IMG/VR virus record: IMGVR_UViG_3300038455_000058
Coordinates: 1 to 59,340 of that record
Length of the DNA: 59,340 nt
Direction: 5' to 3' (one strand)
Origin: a virus
Made by a program: the position numbers and the translations under genes. The notes beneath the pieces are model-generated. The model was not told where the DNA came from. It did not search any database and was given only the letters and a program-made list of their open reading frames with translations. This document shows, piece after piece, positions 45,316-53,700 of this stretch. Numbering within the stretch: the first letter of the stretch is position 1; each line of letters begins with the position of its first letter.

Positions 45316-45803
45316 CGCTCCAGGTATGGGATGACGAGTACGCTCCCATAGCCGTGCATCTCGTATCCGGCGATCAAGAGGTTGCACGCACGGTGCACCA
45401 GGCCGCGCACATCGCCAGTCTTGTGGTTGTGGTCAACACAGTCTCCGGCGCCGCGAGCATCACCAAACCCGTCGCCGCACAGTGCACACACACCGCGCTG
45501 CGCAAGCATCATCTCGGCATACATCTCTGGTGTGATGCCGTATCTGCGCCTCTGTTGAAGCGCGCGAATCCTGTCTGTGTTAGTGCGATACCATCTCTGT
45601 TTACTCTCCCGTATCTTGTCGCGGTTGGCGCCACGGTACTTCTGCTGACTCTCGAGAAACTTGTCTGGGTTAGCGCGACGGTACTCGCGAGCGCGTACGC
45701 ACACGCAATCCTTGCACTCACCCCTGAGACCATTATTCCTGCGAGAGTCTCTGTGAAAGTCACCCGGTCCCTTCTCCACTCCGCATTTCGTACACGTCGG
45801 CAT
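45159..45803 (-). CDS. endonuclease VII-type homing nuclease
   Basis: 214 aa on the strand opposite to the late genes. N-terminal zinc module CTKCGVEKGPGDFHRDSRRN then CKDCVCVRAREYRRANP; a repeated helical linker with NPDKFLES/NRDKIRES/NTDRIRAL; catalytic core CALCGDGFGDARGAGDCVDH then NHKTGDVRGLVHRACN, giving Asp124-His125-Asn126-His127 and zinc ligands Cys106, Cys109, Cys140. From about residue 165 the frame runs antisense through the end of the 44530 gene and loses sense (SSSDPSGPGRYR...). An insertion between tail genes. Confidence 0.88.
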   Translation of the reverse strand: MPTCTKCGVEKGPGDFHRDSRRNNGLRGECKDCVCVRAREYRRANPDKFLESQQKYRGANRDKIRESKQRWYRTNTDRIRALQQRRRYGITPEMYAEMMLAQRGVCALCGDGFGDARGAGDCVDHNHKTGDVRGLVHRACNLLIAGYEMHGYGSVLVIPYLERYGSSSDPSGPGRYRVMKSTGSSSPSQARISSSTSPANSSLESCSTCSQTRN

Positions 45804-45838
45804 CGCACGTAGATAACCACCCAGAATCCACCTGCTGA

Positions 45839-46351
45839 ATGGCGAATCCGCTGCGTGCCCCCACCGTCTACCTATCGCTTGCGCAGCTCGCGAATCAGCC
45901 CGGCCAGCCGACTCCTCGATACGCCATTCCGCTCGACCGTCCCAGGCTCTACGAGTGGATCCCGCTCAACGCTGACGATGCTGACGATCTCAAGACGCTC
46001 GACGCGAACGGCGGGATTCTCGGCACGTGGCAAGAGGTCCGCTGTCCTGACCGAGGCGCTGACCTCACAGACGCCAACGTAGACTTGGCTGTTGGTGGCA
46101 ACGGGTGGCGAGTGTTGCCTGCCGCAACGCTCAGCACCAATCGGACGGCCACGCTCCTCGTAGACGGCGCTCTCGAGGGCGACACGATCGAGATTACAAG
46201 GCTCGATCAGACGGCCAACACGTACACGTTGGCAAACGACGGCACCGGCGGCGGCAACGTATTCGTTTTGCCGGCTAGTCAACGGTGGTGGTGCGTCGCG
46301 TACTTCGATGGCACCGATTGGATTCCTAGAGCTGCTGGGCAGCTCCCGTAG
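45839..46351 (+). CDS. virion protein (tail-associated)
   Basis: 170 aa from ATG 45839. Beta-rich: RLYEWIPLNADDADDLKTLD, DLAVGGNGWRVLPAATLSTN, GDTIEITRLDQTANTYTLAN, WWCVAYFDGTDWIPRAAGQL. The last strands resemble small beta-sandwich virion modules. Lies between two opposite-strand endonuclease VII genes, so it may have been part of a continuous tail operon. Exact role unknown. Confidence 0.5.
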   Translation: MANPLRAPTVYLSLAQLANQPGQPTPRYAIPLDRPRLYEWIPLNADDADDLKTLDANGGILGTWQEVRCPDRGADLTDANVDLAVGGNGWRVLPAATLSTNRTATLLVDGALEGDTIEITRLDQTANTYTLANDGTGGGNVFVLPASQRWWCVAYFDGTDWIPRAAGQLP

Positions 46352-46360
46352 CCCGCAGGC

Positions 46361-46849
46361 TTAGCTTCCTTCCTTGATCTCAATCTTCGGTGGTTCTCGA
46401 AGGTATGAGGCGGCCCTGTAGCACAGGTCTGCATCGTCTCGAAGGTGGCCGATTCCGATATTGCACGATCTGCAAAGCAGGCCGCGCACGTTACCAGTGA
46501 CATGATCGTGGTCGACGCATGATTCTCGTAGGCCCATTCTACAACAGCAGACTCGGCAAGCACCATGCTGGGCATCATAAAGCTCAGCCTTCTGAGACCA
46601 CTCAATGCCGTATCTCCTGCGAACATGTCGCATGCGATCCTTGTCCCTAACCCTGTCCAGGTTGTTGCGCCTATACTCGGCATTAGCTGACTTCATTTGT
46701 TCGCGGTTAGAGTCGTAGCGAGCCCTGCCGGCTATTCGGCGGCACTCTATGCAGCTGTGCCTGAGGCCGTCGGCAGACCTCTTGTCTAATCCGAATTGGC
46801 TCTCCTCCAGCAACCTCCCACAGCCACTCTTCTTGCTACAAAGCTTCAT
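46361..46849 (-). CDS. endonuclease VII-type homing nuclease
   Basis: 162 aa, opposite strand. MKLCSKKSGCGRLLEESQFG starts a zinc module (SCIECRR); core CRVCCCRMGLRESCVDHDHV then TGNVRGLLCRSCNIGIGHLR, with Asp113-His114-Asp115-His116 and Cys126, Cys129, Asn130. Tail LREPPKIEIKEGS. Related in layout to the gene at 45159 but clearly diverged, so two separate invasions or an old duplication. A TACATT box lies 6 nt before the ATG without a good -35. Confidence 0.9.
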   Translation of the reverse strand: MKLCSKKSGCGRLLEESQFGLDKRSADGLRHSCIECRRIAGRARYDSNREQMKSANAEYRRNNLDRVRDKDRMRHVRRRYGIEWSQKAELYDAQHGACRVCCCRMGLRESCVDHDHVTGNVRGLLCRSCNIGIGHLRDDADLCYRAASYLREPPKIEIKEGS

Positions 46850-46918
46850 TCGCCGAATGTAACCATTCTGCGCGGCTCAGAATTGTAGGTGGGCTCGATC
46901 CCACGGAGTCACCAATCG

Positions 46919-47191
46919 ATGTCACAGCTTCGCTTTATGGCCGTTGAAGGAATTTTGATGCCGGACCCTATTCATCACGGCCAGTTTCTCGGCCGCTTGA
47001 ATATCCCCGCGCCGCCCGATGGCTGGCCTGCGGGCACCAAGAAGGAAGCCGTTCACCCGATCGATCCAAATGGTGGGAGCGTCGATCGCAAGGACCGCCT
47101 CCGCTGGCTTGCTGTCTGGGATGCGCTCCGCAAGGGCGTCGATCTGAAGCCGATGGCTGAGCCCAAGGCCCCCAAGAAGGCGGAAAAGTAA
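46919..47191 (+). CDS. small tail-region protein
   Basis: 90 aa from ATG 46919, with GGAG 11 nt upstream. SQLRFMAVEGILMPDPIHHG then LRWLAVWDALRKGVDLKPMA and a Lys/Pro tail. Abuts the sheath gene. Similar short proteins sit before sheath genes in Mu-like phages, where a DUF2635-type protein occupies this place; its PxxGxxVP-like motif is only partly visible (VHPIDPNGGSV). Plausible member. Confidence 0.55.
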   Translation: MSQLRFMAVEGILMPDPIHHGQFLGRLNIPAPPDGWPAGTKKEAVHPIDPNGGSVDRKDRLRWLAVWDALRKGVDLKPMAEPKAPKKAEK

Positions 47192-48757
47192 ATGGCACTG
47201 ACTGGGCTTGATCCCAATGGGCGTACGCCCGGCATTTGGCGCGAGTTTGCTTTTGCGCAGGGCCCCGGCTCGAGCGGCACCACGCGCGACGTCCTCATCT
47301 ATTGCAACAAGACGAGCGCTGGTAGCGAGACGGTTGAGGTCATCGGAGACCCGATCGTTGACCGTACGGACGCCAAGGCACGCCTTGGCGCGCGGAGCGA
47401 GGGCTTCGCGCTCTACAAGATGTTTACCGCGATCGACAAGACCGCGAATGTCTACGTCGGCGTTGCCACAGAGGGCACCGGATCCGTTACCCGCACCGTG
47501 ACGTTCGGCTCTGCTGAGACTGACGTCACCACGGCGGCCACCACGTGCAAGATCGAGTTCCAGGGCGAGGAGGCATCGTTTGCCGTGGCCAACGGAGCCA
47601 CCACGGCAGCGATGGCTGCAGCATTCGTTCTCGCGTTCAACAATGCGTCCAGCGGTGAGTGGCAGGCCACGGCGGCGGCAGGCACCACGCCCAACCTCCA
47701 CGTGGTCACGATCACGATGGCGCAGCTCGGTGCGCGTTGCCATCCGCTCCTGAACAAGTCTCTTCGGGTGACGTTCGCCGCTAGCTGCGGGATCTCCGTC
47801 TCGCTCGGCTCGACCAGTGCAGCCGGCACGGACGACGACTTTACCAACGTGTACGCGGCGGCGGACTCGGGAGAGTACTACTACCAGGTCAATCCGAAGT
47901 TCAGCGTTTCTGCGCCCACCGCAACGGATAACGGCGTTGGTGAGGGGCTGCTCAACATGCGGACCTGGAACCTGCCGGCCAACGGCAAGGCCGGTCAGAT
48001 GCATTTCGGTCTGACTGGTACGCAAGCGCAGAGCACCACGGTCGCCACCGACGCCGACGCGAACACCACGCTCGGGTACTTCTGGCACGCCGAGAACTCG
48101 CCGTGGAGCGCAGGCATGATTGCGGCACACTGGTGCGCTGTTAAGCGCGTCAAGGAGATCGCTCACCCAGCTGCAAACCTCGCCGGTCTCCGTTCGAGCG
48201 ACACGCTTCCGATCCTCGGGCCTCCCGATCCGATCGACAAGGCAGACCGTCCCACCGCGTCCGAGGTGGAGCTTGACCTCCGCAATGGCGTCTCGGCGCT
48301 GGCGTTCACGTCTCGCGGTCAGGTCTACCTTCCTCGCTCGATTACATCCTACTCGGAGGTGTCTACCGGAGTGAAAGACTACCGCGCGAGCGAGGGGCAT
48401 ATCCCGAGCGCGATCCACTTCGCGTGGGACACGCTCCGCGCCAGGTGGGAAGCCGAGAAGCAGCCATTCCTCGCGGATGATCCGCCCGCTGGCTCCAAAC
48501 CTCCGGTCAAGACGAGCACGCCAGGTCAACTCAAGGCTCTTATCAACAGCGTGATCGACGATCTCACCGCTACGAGGCCGCTGGGTCTCTACGAGGGGCC
48601 GATCCTTTCGCCATCGCCGTCTGACGTGCAGGCGATGCGCGACTCGATCGTTGTGACGCACTCGCCCGGCGCACTCCGCGCCAGCGTCGACTTCCGCGCG
48701 GTCGAGCACAATCTCAAGACCGAGGTCAAGGTCAACGAGACCTCACCCGCTTACTGA
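47192..48757 (+). CDS. tail sheath protein
   Basis: 521 aa. Mu gpL-like sheath: GIWREFAFAQGPGSSGTTRD, EVIGDPIVDRTDAKARLGAR, KMFTAIDKTANVYVGVATEG (domain I beta stretch), and the conserved C-terminal domain NSPWSAGMIAAHWCAVKRVK, TASEVELDLRNGVSALAFTS, YLPRSITSYSEVSTGVKDYR. It contracts to drive the tube through the envelope, so the phage is a myovirus. A 595-codon open frame on the other strand (46922-48709) is only its shadow. Confidence 0.88.
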   Translation: MALTGLDPNGRTPGIWREFAFAQGPGSSGTTRDVLIYCNKTSAGSETVEVIGDPIVDRTDAKARLGARSEGFALYKMFTAIDKTANVYVGVATEGTGSVTRTVTFGSAETDVTTAATTCKIEFQGEEASFAVANGATTAAMAAAFVLAFNNASSGEWQATAAAGTTPNLHVVTITMAQLGARCHPLLNKSLRVTFAASCGISVSLGSTSAAGTDDDFTNVYAAADSGEYYYQVNPKFSVSAPTATDNGVGEGLLNMRTWNLPANGKAGQMHFGLTGTQAQSTTVATDADANTTLGYFWHAENSPWSAGMIAAHWCAVKRVKEIAHPAANLAGLRSSDTLPILGPPDPIDKADRPTASEVELDLRNGVSALAFTSRGQVYLPRSITSYSEVSTGVKDYRASEGHIPSAIHFAWDTLRARWEAEKQPFLADDPPAGSKPPVKTSTPGQLKALINSVIDDLTATRPLGLYEGPILSPSPSDVQAMRDSIVVTHSPGALRASVDFRAVEHNLKTEVKVNETSPAY

Positions 48758-48769
48758 GGACCTACCTAG

Positions 48770-49141
48770 ATGGCAATTTTCGATAGAGCTTTCGCTTTTG
48801 CGAACGGCGCCGTCCTTGGCATGGCCAGCGGCGGGTCTCTTGAGGGGCAGGGCGACCCGCTTCCCGTTGACACCATGGTTGAGGAGCTCGCCGGTGTCAC
48901 TCCTGTGCCCAAGCACTTCATTCTGTCGACCGACTCATTCGTCCCCCAAACGGGGCTCGAGTTCGATGCAGTGAAGAAGTGGTTGGATACCGAAGAGGTG
49001 AGCTGGAAGGTCCAGTTTGGTGGCAGCGGCAAGGCTGTTACCATGAAGGGATACCTCCAGGCGCCGTCTCTCAAGTGGGGAGCGGCGGACCACACGATGC
49101 TCTCTTTCAAAGCAATCTGCAAGGCCGCACCGTTCAAGTGA
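48770..49141 (+). CDS. tail tube protein
   Basis: 123 aa right after the sheath. AIFDRAFAFANGAVLGMASG, VSWKVQFGGSGKAVTMKGYL then QAPSLKWGAADHTMLSF matches the small tube proteins of Mu-like phages. Forms the inner hexameric tube. Confidence 0.8.
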   Translation: MAIFDRAFAFANGAVLGMASGGSLEGQGDPLPVDTMVEELAGVTPVPKHFILSTDSFVPQTGLEFDAVKKWLDTEEVSWKVQFGGSGKAVTMKGYLQAPSLKWGAADHTMLSFKAICKAAPFK

Positions 49142-49148
49142 CTAACGC

Positions 49149-49721
49149 TTGCGCCACGTACTCCCACCCAAGGGTGTAGCTCCCGAAGTACTCTTCCGAA
49201 GGCTCCTCACGTTTCCAGCTCCCTCGGCACCGGTTGACTACCGGATTCGAGGTCTCGAACATAGCCTGGCCGCCACAGCACTGCCAGCCTCTCTTATCGC
49301 AACGGCAATTGAAGCCGGTGGCGACGTTGGGCTAGCAACCGTTATAGCCCACTCGCTGACCGCGGGTGGGCTATTGGTGTTTGGTGGCCCCGACGAGGTG
49401 CTCGATCTGACGGTAGACGAGTTTGCGGCACTCGCCACGTCATTTCAGGCGGCCTTTGACGGCATCTGTCCGATCCGTACCGAGTGTGCATATGCAGCTT
49501 GGATGGAGACGCTTACGAAGGGCGCAAGCCACGAGAGCAACGCTACGGCTAGGGAGCTGCTTGGCGGGTGCTACGAGTCAATCAACGTCGGGAAGCACAT
49601 CCGGATCATCAACAGACCGGAGAGGTACTTCGGATGCGCACCGCGCGAGCTACTGGACGGGCACCTGATGTGCGTCGAGGCGGCTCGCAGACTGCATGAA
49701 CAGAAGTATTCCACCGCATGA
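49149..49721 (+). CDS. tail protein, chaperone-region gene
   Basis: 190 aa from TTG 49149. Helical chain (SLAATALPASLIATAIEAGG, DVGLATVIAHSLTAGGLLVF, DEFAALATSFQAAFDGICPI). Lies where tail assembly chaperones precede the tape measure gene and overlaps the next frame by ATGA. No slippery site was seen near its end. Unassigned. Confidence 0.5.
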   Translation: MRHVLPPKGVAPEVLFRRLLTFPAPSAPVDYRIRGLEHSLAATALPASLIATAIEAGGDVGLATVIAHSLTAGGLLVFGGPDEVLDLTVDEFAALATSFQAAFDGICPIRTECAYAAWMETLTKGASHESNATARELLGGCYESINVGKHIRIINRPERYFGCAPRELLDGHLMCVEAARRLHEQKYSTA

Positions 49722-50320
49722 GTGAACGATCCAAACTCGGCGAGCTCATCAAGGCTCAGCCGCGCAAGACGTACGAGTTCCCCGTTGATGCATTCGCCGC
49801 GCTGGGCGGTGAGGTGCACAAGGTGGCCATCCGCGTTGCCACCAAGAAGGAGCAGGACGTGGCGCTGAAGAGTGCGCGGGCGTACGTGGCCCGCATGCTC
49901 GAGAGGGGCGAGAAGCCGGAGGACGCGGACGAGTTCTTCGAGGACGCCAAGAGCGCCGCGATCGTTGCGGCGTGCTGCCTCGATCCTGAGCAGGGAATGC
50001 TCCCAGTGTGGCCCAACGTGGATGTTGTGTCCGAGGACCTCACCCCCGATCGGATCGCCGTTCTCGTGCGCATGGTCAACGAGGTGCGGGCCAAGGATGG
50101 TCCGGTGCCCATCGATCTGGACGATGCCCGCGTTGAATCGTTCGCCACGATGGCAGCCGTTGGCGCATGCACAGACGTACCGGACACCCTCCTGACACCA
50201 CTATCCCACCCGTACCTGGTCCACCTGTACGTGCTCACCGCATTGAAGCTTCAAGAGGCTCGAGCCGAGCTGGCGAGGCTGGCGGCGAAGCCGGAAGAGC
50301 CGGAGACCGCCGATGTTTGA
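49718..50320 (+). CDS. tail protein, chaperone-region gene
   Basis: 200 aa. KLGELIKAQPRKTYEFPVDA, VAIRVATKKEQDVALKSARA, then ACCLDPEQGMLPVWPNVDVV and a helical end. Size and location fit a tail assembly chaperone or gp41-like protein before the tape measure. Function inferred only from order. Confidence 0.5.
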   Translation: MSERSKLGELIKAQPRKTYEFPVDAFAALGGEVHKVAIRVATKKEQDVALKSARAYVARMLERGEKPEDADEFFEDAKSAAIVAACCLDPEQGMLPVWPNVDVVSEDLTPDRIAVLVRMVNEVRAKDGPVPIDLDDARVESFATMAAVGACTDVPDTLLTPLSHPYLVHLYVLTALKLQEARAELARLAAKPEEPETADV

Positions 50321-50657
50321 GGTGGACATCAGCGAGGTGATCGAGCTGGAGGCACTCGCGCGTGCAGAGCTGCAAAGTGTGCCGCGTGTCATGAAGGCTG
50401 TGCTTGACGTGGCTGCACTCGAGGAGCGCCGATCGCACGAGTATCGCAACAGGACCGGCAACCTCCAGCGGTCTACGCAAGCTCGCATTGATTCCAGGAG
50501 CGCCGATGGCGCGTCCGTTGAGCTGGAGATGGGCGAGGACTACGCGAGTTACGTAGTCCGTAAGGGACTCAGCCACATCGAGGAAGAGGCACACATGGCC
50601 GAGCGCGGGATCGATCTGGCGCTTGAAGCCATGGCTGGACGCATCGCGAGCAAGTAG
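50313..50657 (+). CDS. small tail/adaptor-like protein
   Basis: 114 aa. Helical then RSHEYRNRTGNLQRSTQARI, which matches the Y-x-N-R-T-G-N-L-x-x-S motif of HK97 gp10-type tail completion proteins, and ASVELEMGEDYASYVV. It overlaps the tape measure gene by one base. Confidence 0.65.
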   Translation: MFEVDISEVIELEALARAELQSVPRVMKAVLDVAALEERRSHEYRNRTGNLQRSTQARIDSRSADGASVELEMGEDYASYVVRKGLSHIEEEAHMAERGIDLALEAMAGRIASK

Positions 50658-52786
50658 TGGCTGCGGTCCGATTCATTTTCCAGGCTAGTGGCCTCTCCGA
50701 GACCAAGGCAGCCTTCTCGTCTGTTACCGCCGCGGCTAGGCAGACTGCAGCTGCCGTATCGAAGTCCGGGCAGGCGTCCGCATCCGGTGCCAAGGCCGCT
50801 TCGCGTGAGATGGCGCAGGAAACCGCCATCGCAAGGCGCCTCCTGGCCATCAGGAACGCCGAGGCCGCCGCCGCACTCAAGTCCTCGCGCGCAGCCGGCG
50901 CAGCGTTTGACGCCAAGCTGAGGGCCCAGGAACGGGCTACGGCCGCATACGAGCGGAACCTTCGCAAGCAAGTGGCTGCTGACGAGGCGGCGGAGCACCG
51001 CAAGACCCAGATCGCACAGCGCGAGACGGAGAAGAGGGAGAAGGCCGAGGCTCGAGCGACAAGGCGCATGGAGGCCGAGCGTCTCCGCACGATGAGCCGG
51101 ATCGCTGGACGCGTTGGAGGCGCACTCTACTCCGTTGGCGCCGATCTGAGCCGGCGCGCCTTCGACACGGTTGGTAGCGCCGTCAGAGACTCTCTGGCGC
51201 TGGGCGACCTGGCCAACCAGATCTCGATCAAGGGCAGACTACCTGGTCAGGAATACGCAGATCCGCGCGAGCTGCAGCGTCAGTTCCAAAACGCCGCTAT
51301 CGCCAACCCAGGGACGCGCGCCGCCGACATCGCCGCTGGTGTCCAGGAGTACCTGTCGAAGACCGGCGATCTGAAGACTGGCATGTCTCTAACCGAGACG
51401 TTTGCGAAGGCGCAGTCAGCCACCGGTACAGATGCCAAGGCACTCGCAGCCACCACCGCGGCCTTGTCTACAAACTTCAACTTCCAAGGGCTGAAGGACT
51501 TCCAACAGGCTCTAGCCGTACTGACATACCAGGGCAAGCAGGGCGCCTTCGAGCTTGAAGACGCGGCCGCACAGTTCACCCGCCTTTCGGCAGCGGCCAA
51601 TGCCTTCAACATCGGCAAGGGCGGGCAGGCAGTGGCCACGCTGGGTGGGCTAAGCCAGATCGCTTTCCGAGGCACCGGCAACGCACGTGCGGCTTCCACT
51701 GCCCTGCAGAACGTCTTCGCTGGCCTCACTACCAAGGCTCCGCGCGATCTCGTCTACACAAAGGAGGGCGGCAAGCGCGACATCAAGGACATCCTGGTAG
51801 ATGTCATCTCCAAGACTGGCGGGAATGACTTGGCTGCGAAGGAAGCTGGCCTCGCCAAGTTGTTTGGTAAGCAGGGCATCCGAGCCATCAACCCACTTTA
51901 CGCCGCGTTCTCTGACACGTTCCGCGCCACCAAGGGGACCGACGCCGAAAAGACCGCCGCGGGCATGGCGAAGCTGAGGCAGGTGCTGGACGAAAACATC
52001 CAGACCGTAGCCAACTGGTCAGACGTGGAGAGCGACGCCGCTCGAGCACAGGATAGCAACTCATCGAGGGTCACCGCCGCGATGGAGCTACTCCAAGCCA
52101 AGGTTGCGACGGACCTTGTGCCGGCGTTGATCCCGCTCATCGGCAAGCTTCCAGTGCTGATCGATGCGCTCGATCCGGTGATCGACATCTTCACCGACCT
52201 TGTTGGCGTCATCGGCGATCTGATCCAGTTCCTTGAGGAAGCCGACATAATCAAGCGCTCGCCGGGATCTGAGCAACGCAAGGCGCAGCGCGAGCTGGAC
52301 AAGCTCAACTCGGACATGAACGGCAGGATCGGTCCGCCATCAGAAGAGGAGCTGCGCCGCAAGGCCGCGCTTGAGTATCAAGTCAGAGCCCTCGGAGACG
52401 TGGAACATCAACCAAAAGAGGGCGACAGTGGCGCCGGGAAGCGCGTCATCAAGGGTGCAGCAGTTGGCGCTGCCGTCGGTGGAGCCATTGGTGGGAAGCC
52501 AGGCGCAGCAGTCGGCGCCACGTTGGGAGTGGTATCTGCGAAGGCCGCCGAGGAGCAGGCCAAGGACGCCGCTAACCAGCGAGGTCAGGGCTACATCGAG
52601 ACCGCATCTGGAGCCATCATCAGCGTTGGATCGATGCGAGATACAGCAGCTCACGCCGGTGGCGGAAAGGCGCCAGAGATCGACACTACCAAGGCTCAGG
52701 CTGGGATCGGAGCATTCACCTCGGCGCTTCTGGCTGCGGCAAAGTCGATTAGCGCAGCTGGGCAACCAACAGCCGGCAACCTCTGA
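50657..52786 (+). CDS. tape measure protein
   Basis: 709 aa from GTG 50657. Long Ala-rich helical N terminus (ARQTAAAVSKSGQASASGAK, QERATAAYERNLRKQ), then a phage minor tail (TP901-type) core: NPGTRAADIAAGVQEYLSKT, FAKAQSATGTDAKALAATTA, RDIKDILVDVISKTGG. A hydrophobic segment (DLVPALIPLIGKLPVLIDAL) and a glycine-zipper (GAAVGAAVGGAIGGKPGAAV) near the C terminus could insert in the host membrane. Length sets tail length, about 100 nm by the usual 0.15 nm per residue rule. Confidence 0.85.
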   Translation: MAAVRFIFQASGLSETKAAFSSVTAAARQTAAAVSKSGQASASGAKAASREMAQETAIARRLLAIRNAEAAAALKSSRAAGAAFDAKLRAQERATAAYERNLRKQVAADEAAEHRKTQIAQRETEKREKAEARATRRMEAERLRTMSRIAGRVGGALYSVGADLSRRAFDTVGSAVRDSLALGDLANQISIKGRLPGQEYADPRELQRQFQNAAIANPGTRAADIAAGVQEYLSKTGDLKTGMSLTETFAKAQSATGTDAKALAATTAALSTNFNFQGLKDFQQALAVLTYQGKQGAFELEDAAAQFTRLSAAANAFNIGKGGQAVATLGGLSQIAFRGTGNARAASTALQNVFAGLTTKAPRDLVYTKEGGKRDIKDILVDVISKTGGNDLAAKEAGLAKLFGKQGIRAINPLYAAFSDTFRATKGTDAEKTAAGMAKLRQVLDENIQTVANWSDVESDAARAQDSNSSRVTAAMELLQAKVATDLVPALIPLIGKLPVLIDALDPVIDIFTDLVGVIGDLIQFLEEADIIKRSPGSEQRKAQRELDKLNSDMNGRIGPPSEEELRRKAALEYQVRALGDVEHQPKEGDSGAGKRVIKGAAVGAAVGGAIGGKPGAAVGATLGVVSAKAAEEQAKDAANQRGQGYIETASGAIISVGSMRDTAAHAGGGKAPEIDTTKAQAGIGAFTSALLAAAKSISAAGQPTAGNL

Positions 52787-53700
52787 TGAGCAACGTAATT
52801 GGCGATCTCGCGCCGCTGAAGTGGCGCGGGCTTTTGGCTCCATGTGAAGCTGCGTCCTACCGTGGCGCGCACTCTCAGGCTAAGCGCCAATACCCGTACA
52901 TAGACGCGGCTGGACACGATTGGACAGGCAGGGACGCTTACGCGTTTCAGCCGACACGCTTGCACTTTCTCAACACTATCAAGCCAGGAGATTGGTACCC
53001 CACGAAGTGGAACGACTTCCGCGCCGCACTCGAGGACGGCTCCGCCGGTGACCTGGACCACCCCGATCTAGGCAGCGTAAGAGCCAGGGTACTCACGTGG
53101 GACGTTGCGCTGAATGCGCAGAACCGCGGCGGTGTGGTTGTCGAGGTTGTGTGGGAGGAGACGATCGACAACCTGGATGAGCGTGTCGTGTTTCTCGGTC
53201 CGGACATCTCGCCCAAGGCGCTTGCCGCGGGCGCAGACTCGGACATGGCGAAGCTTGGTATCGCGTATCCAACCGGGAAGCCAAACACATCGCTCACGGA
53301 CATGATCAACCAGATCGATGGGCTCGCCTTTTCGGCAACGCTCAGCGCTCAGGGGCTGATTAACCAGGCGATGGGCACCGTGTCCGGGCTCATCAAGACC
53401 ATTGACAGGCTGAACGACCACACCACTTGGGCCCTGCACGGGAACCTCGTGGCGCTGTGGAACGCGCTCCGTGCGATGGCTGCTGAGGTGGTTTCGGTGA
53501 ATCGCGCCACTCGCGTCATCGTGACCACAGCCGAAACAACGCTCGATCAGATTGCGCGAGACGCCGGTAACACGGTTGACGAGATTGTTGGGCTCAACCT
53601 GTCCCTCGTTAGCTCCCCGAGCGTTCCGAAGGGCTCGCGCGTTACCGTGTACTCCGGCGGAGTAAGCGTCAGTTCCCCGCTCAGGAAGCCGGGGCCGTGA
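52786..53700 (+). CDS. Mu gpN-like DNA circulation/baseplate protein
   Basis: 304 aa. N terminus (PLKWRGLLAPCEAASYRGAH, KRQYPYIDAAGHDWTGRDAY) matches the DNA circulation family (Mu gpN), now known as tail/baseplate hub components. The C terminus (ETTLDQIARDAGNTVDEIVG then VPKGSRVTVYSG) is a LysM-like module, suited to cell-wall binding. First of the baseplate block. Confidence 0.75.
   Translation: MSNVIGDLAPLKWRGLLAPCEAASYRGAHSQAKRQYPYIDAAGHDWTGRDAYAFQPTRLHFLNTIKPGDWYPTKWNDFRAALEDGSAGDLDHPDLGSVRARVLTWDVALNAQNRGGVVVEVVWEETIDNLDERVVFLGPDISPKALAAGADSDMAKLGIAYPTGKPNTSLTDMINQIDGLAFSATLSAQGLINQAMGTVSGLIKTIDRLNDHTTWALHGNLVALWNALRAMAAEVVSVNRATRVIVTTAETTLDQIARDAGNTVDEIVGLNLSLVSSPSVPKGSRVTVYSGGVSVSSPLRKPGP

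Noticed and set aside
46922-48709. 595-codon open frame antisense to the tail sheath gene
   Set aside because: Arg/Gly/Val-rich composition without domains; typical shadow frame in GC-rich coding DNA.
49149-50320. programmed frameshift producing a tail assembly chaperone fusion
   Set aside because: The two genes meet by an ordinary ATGA overlap and no slippery heptamer lies near the junction.
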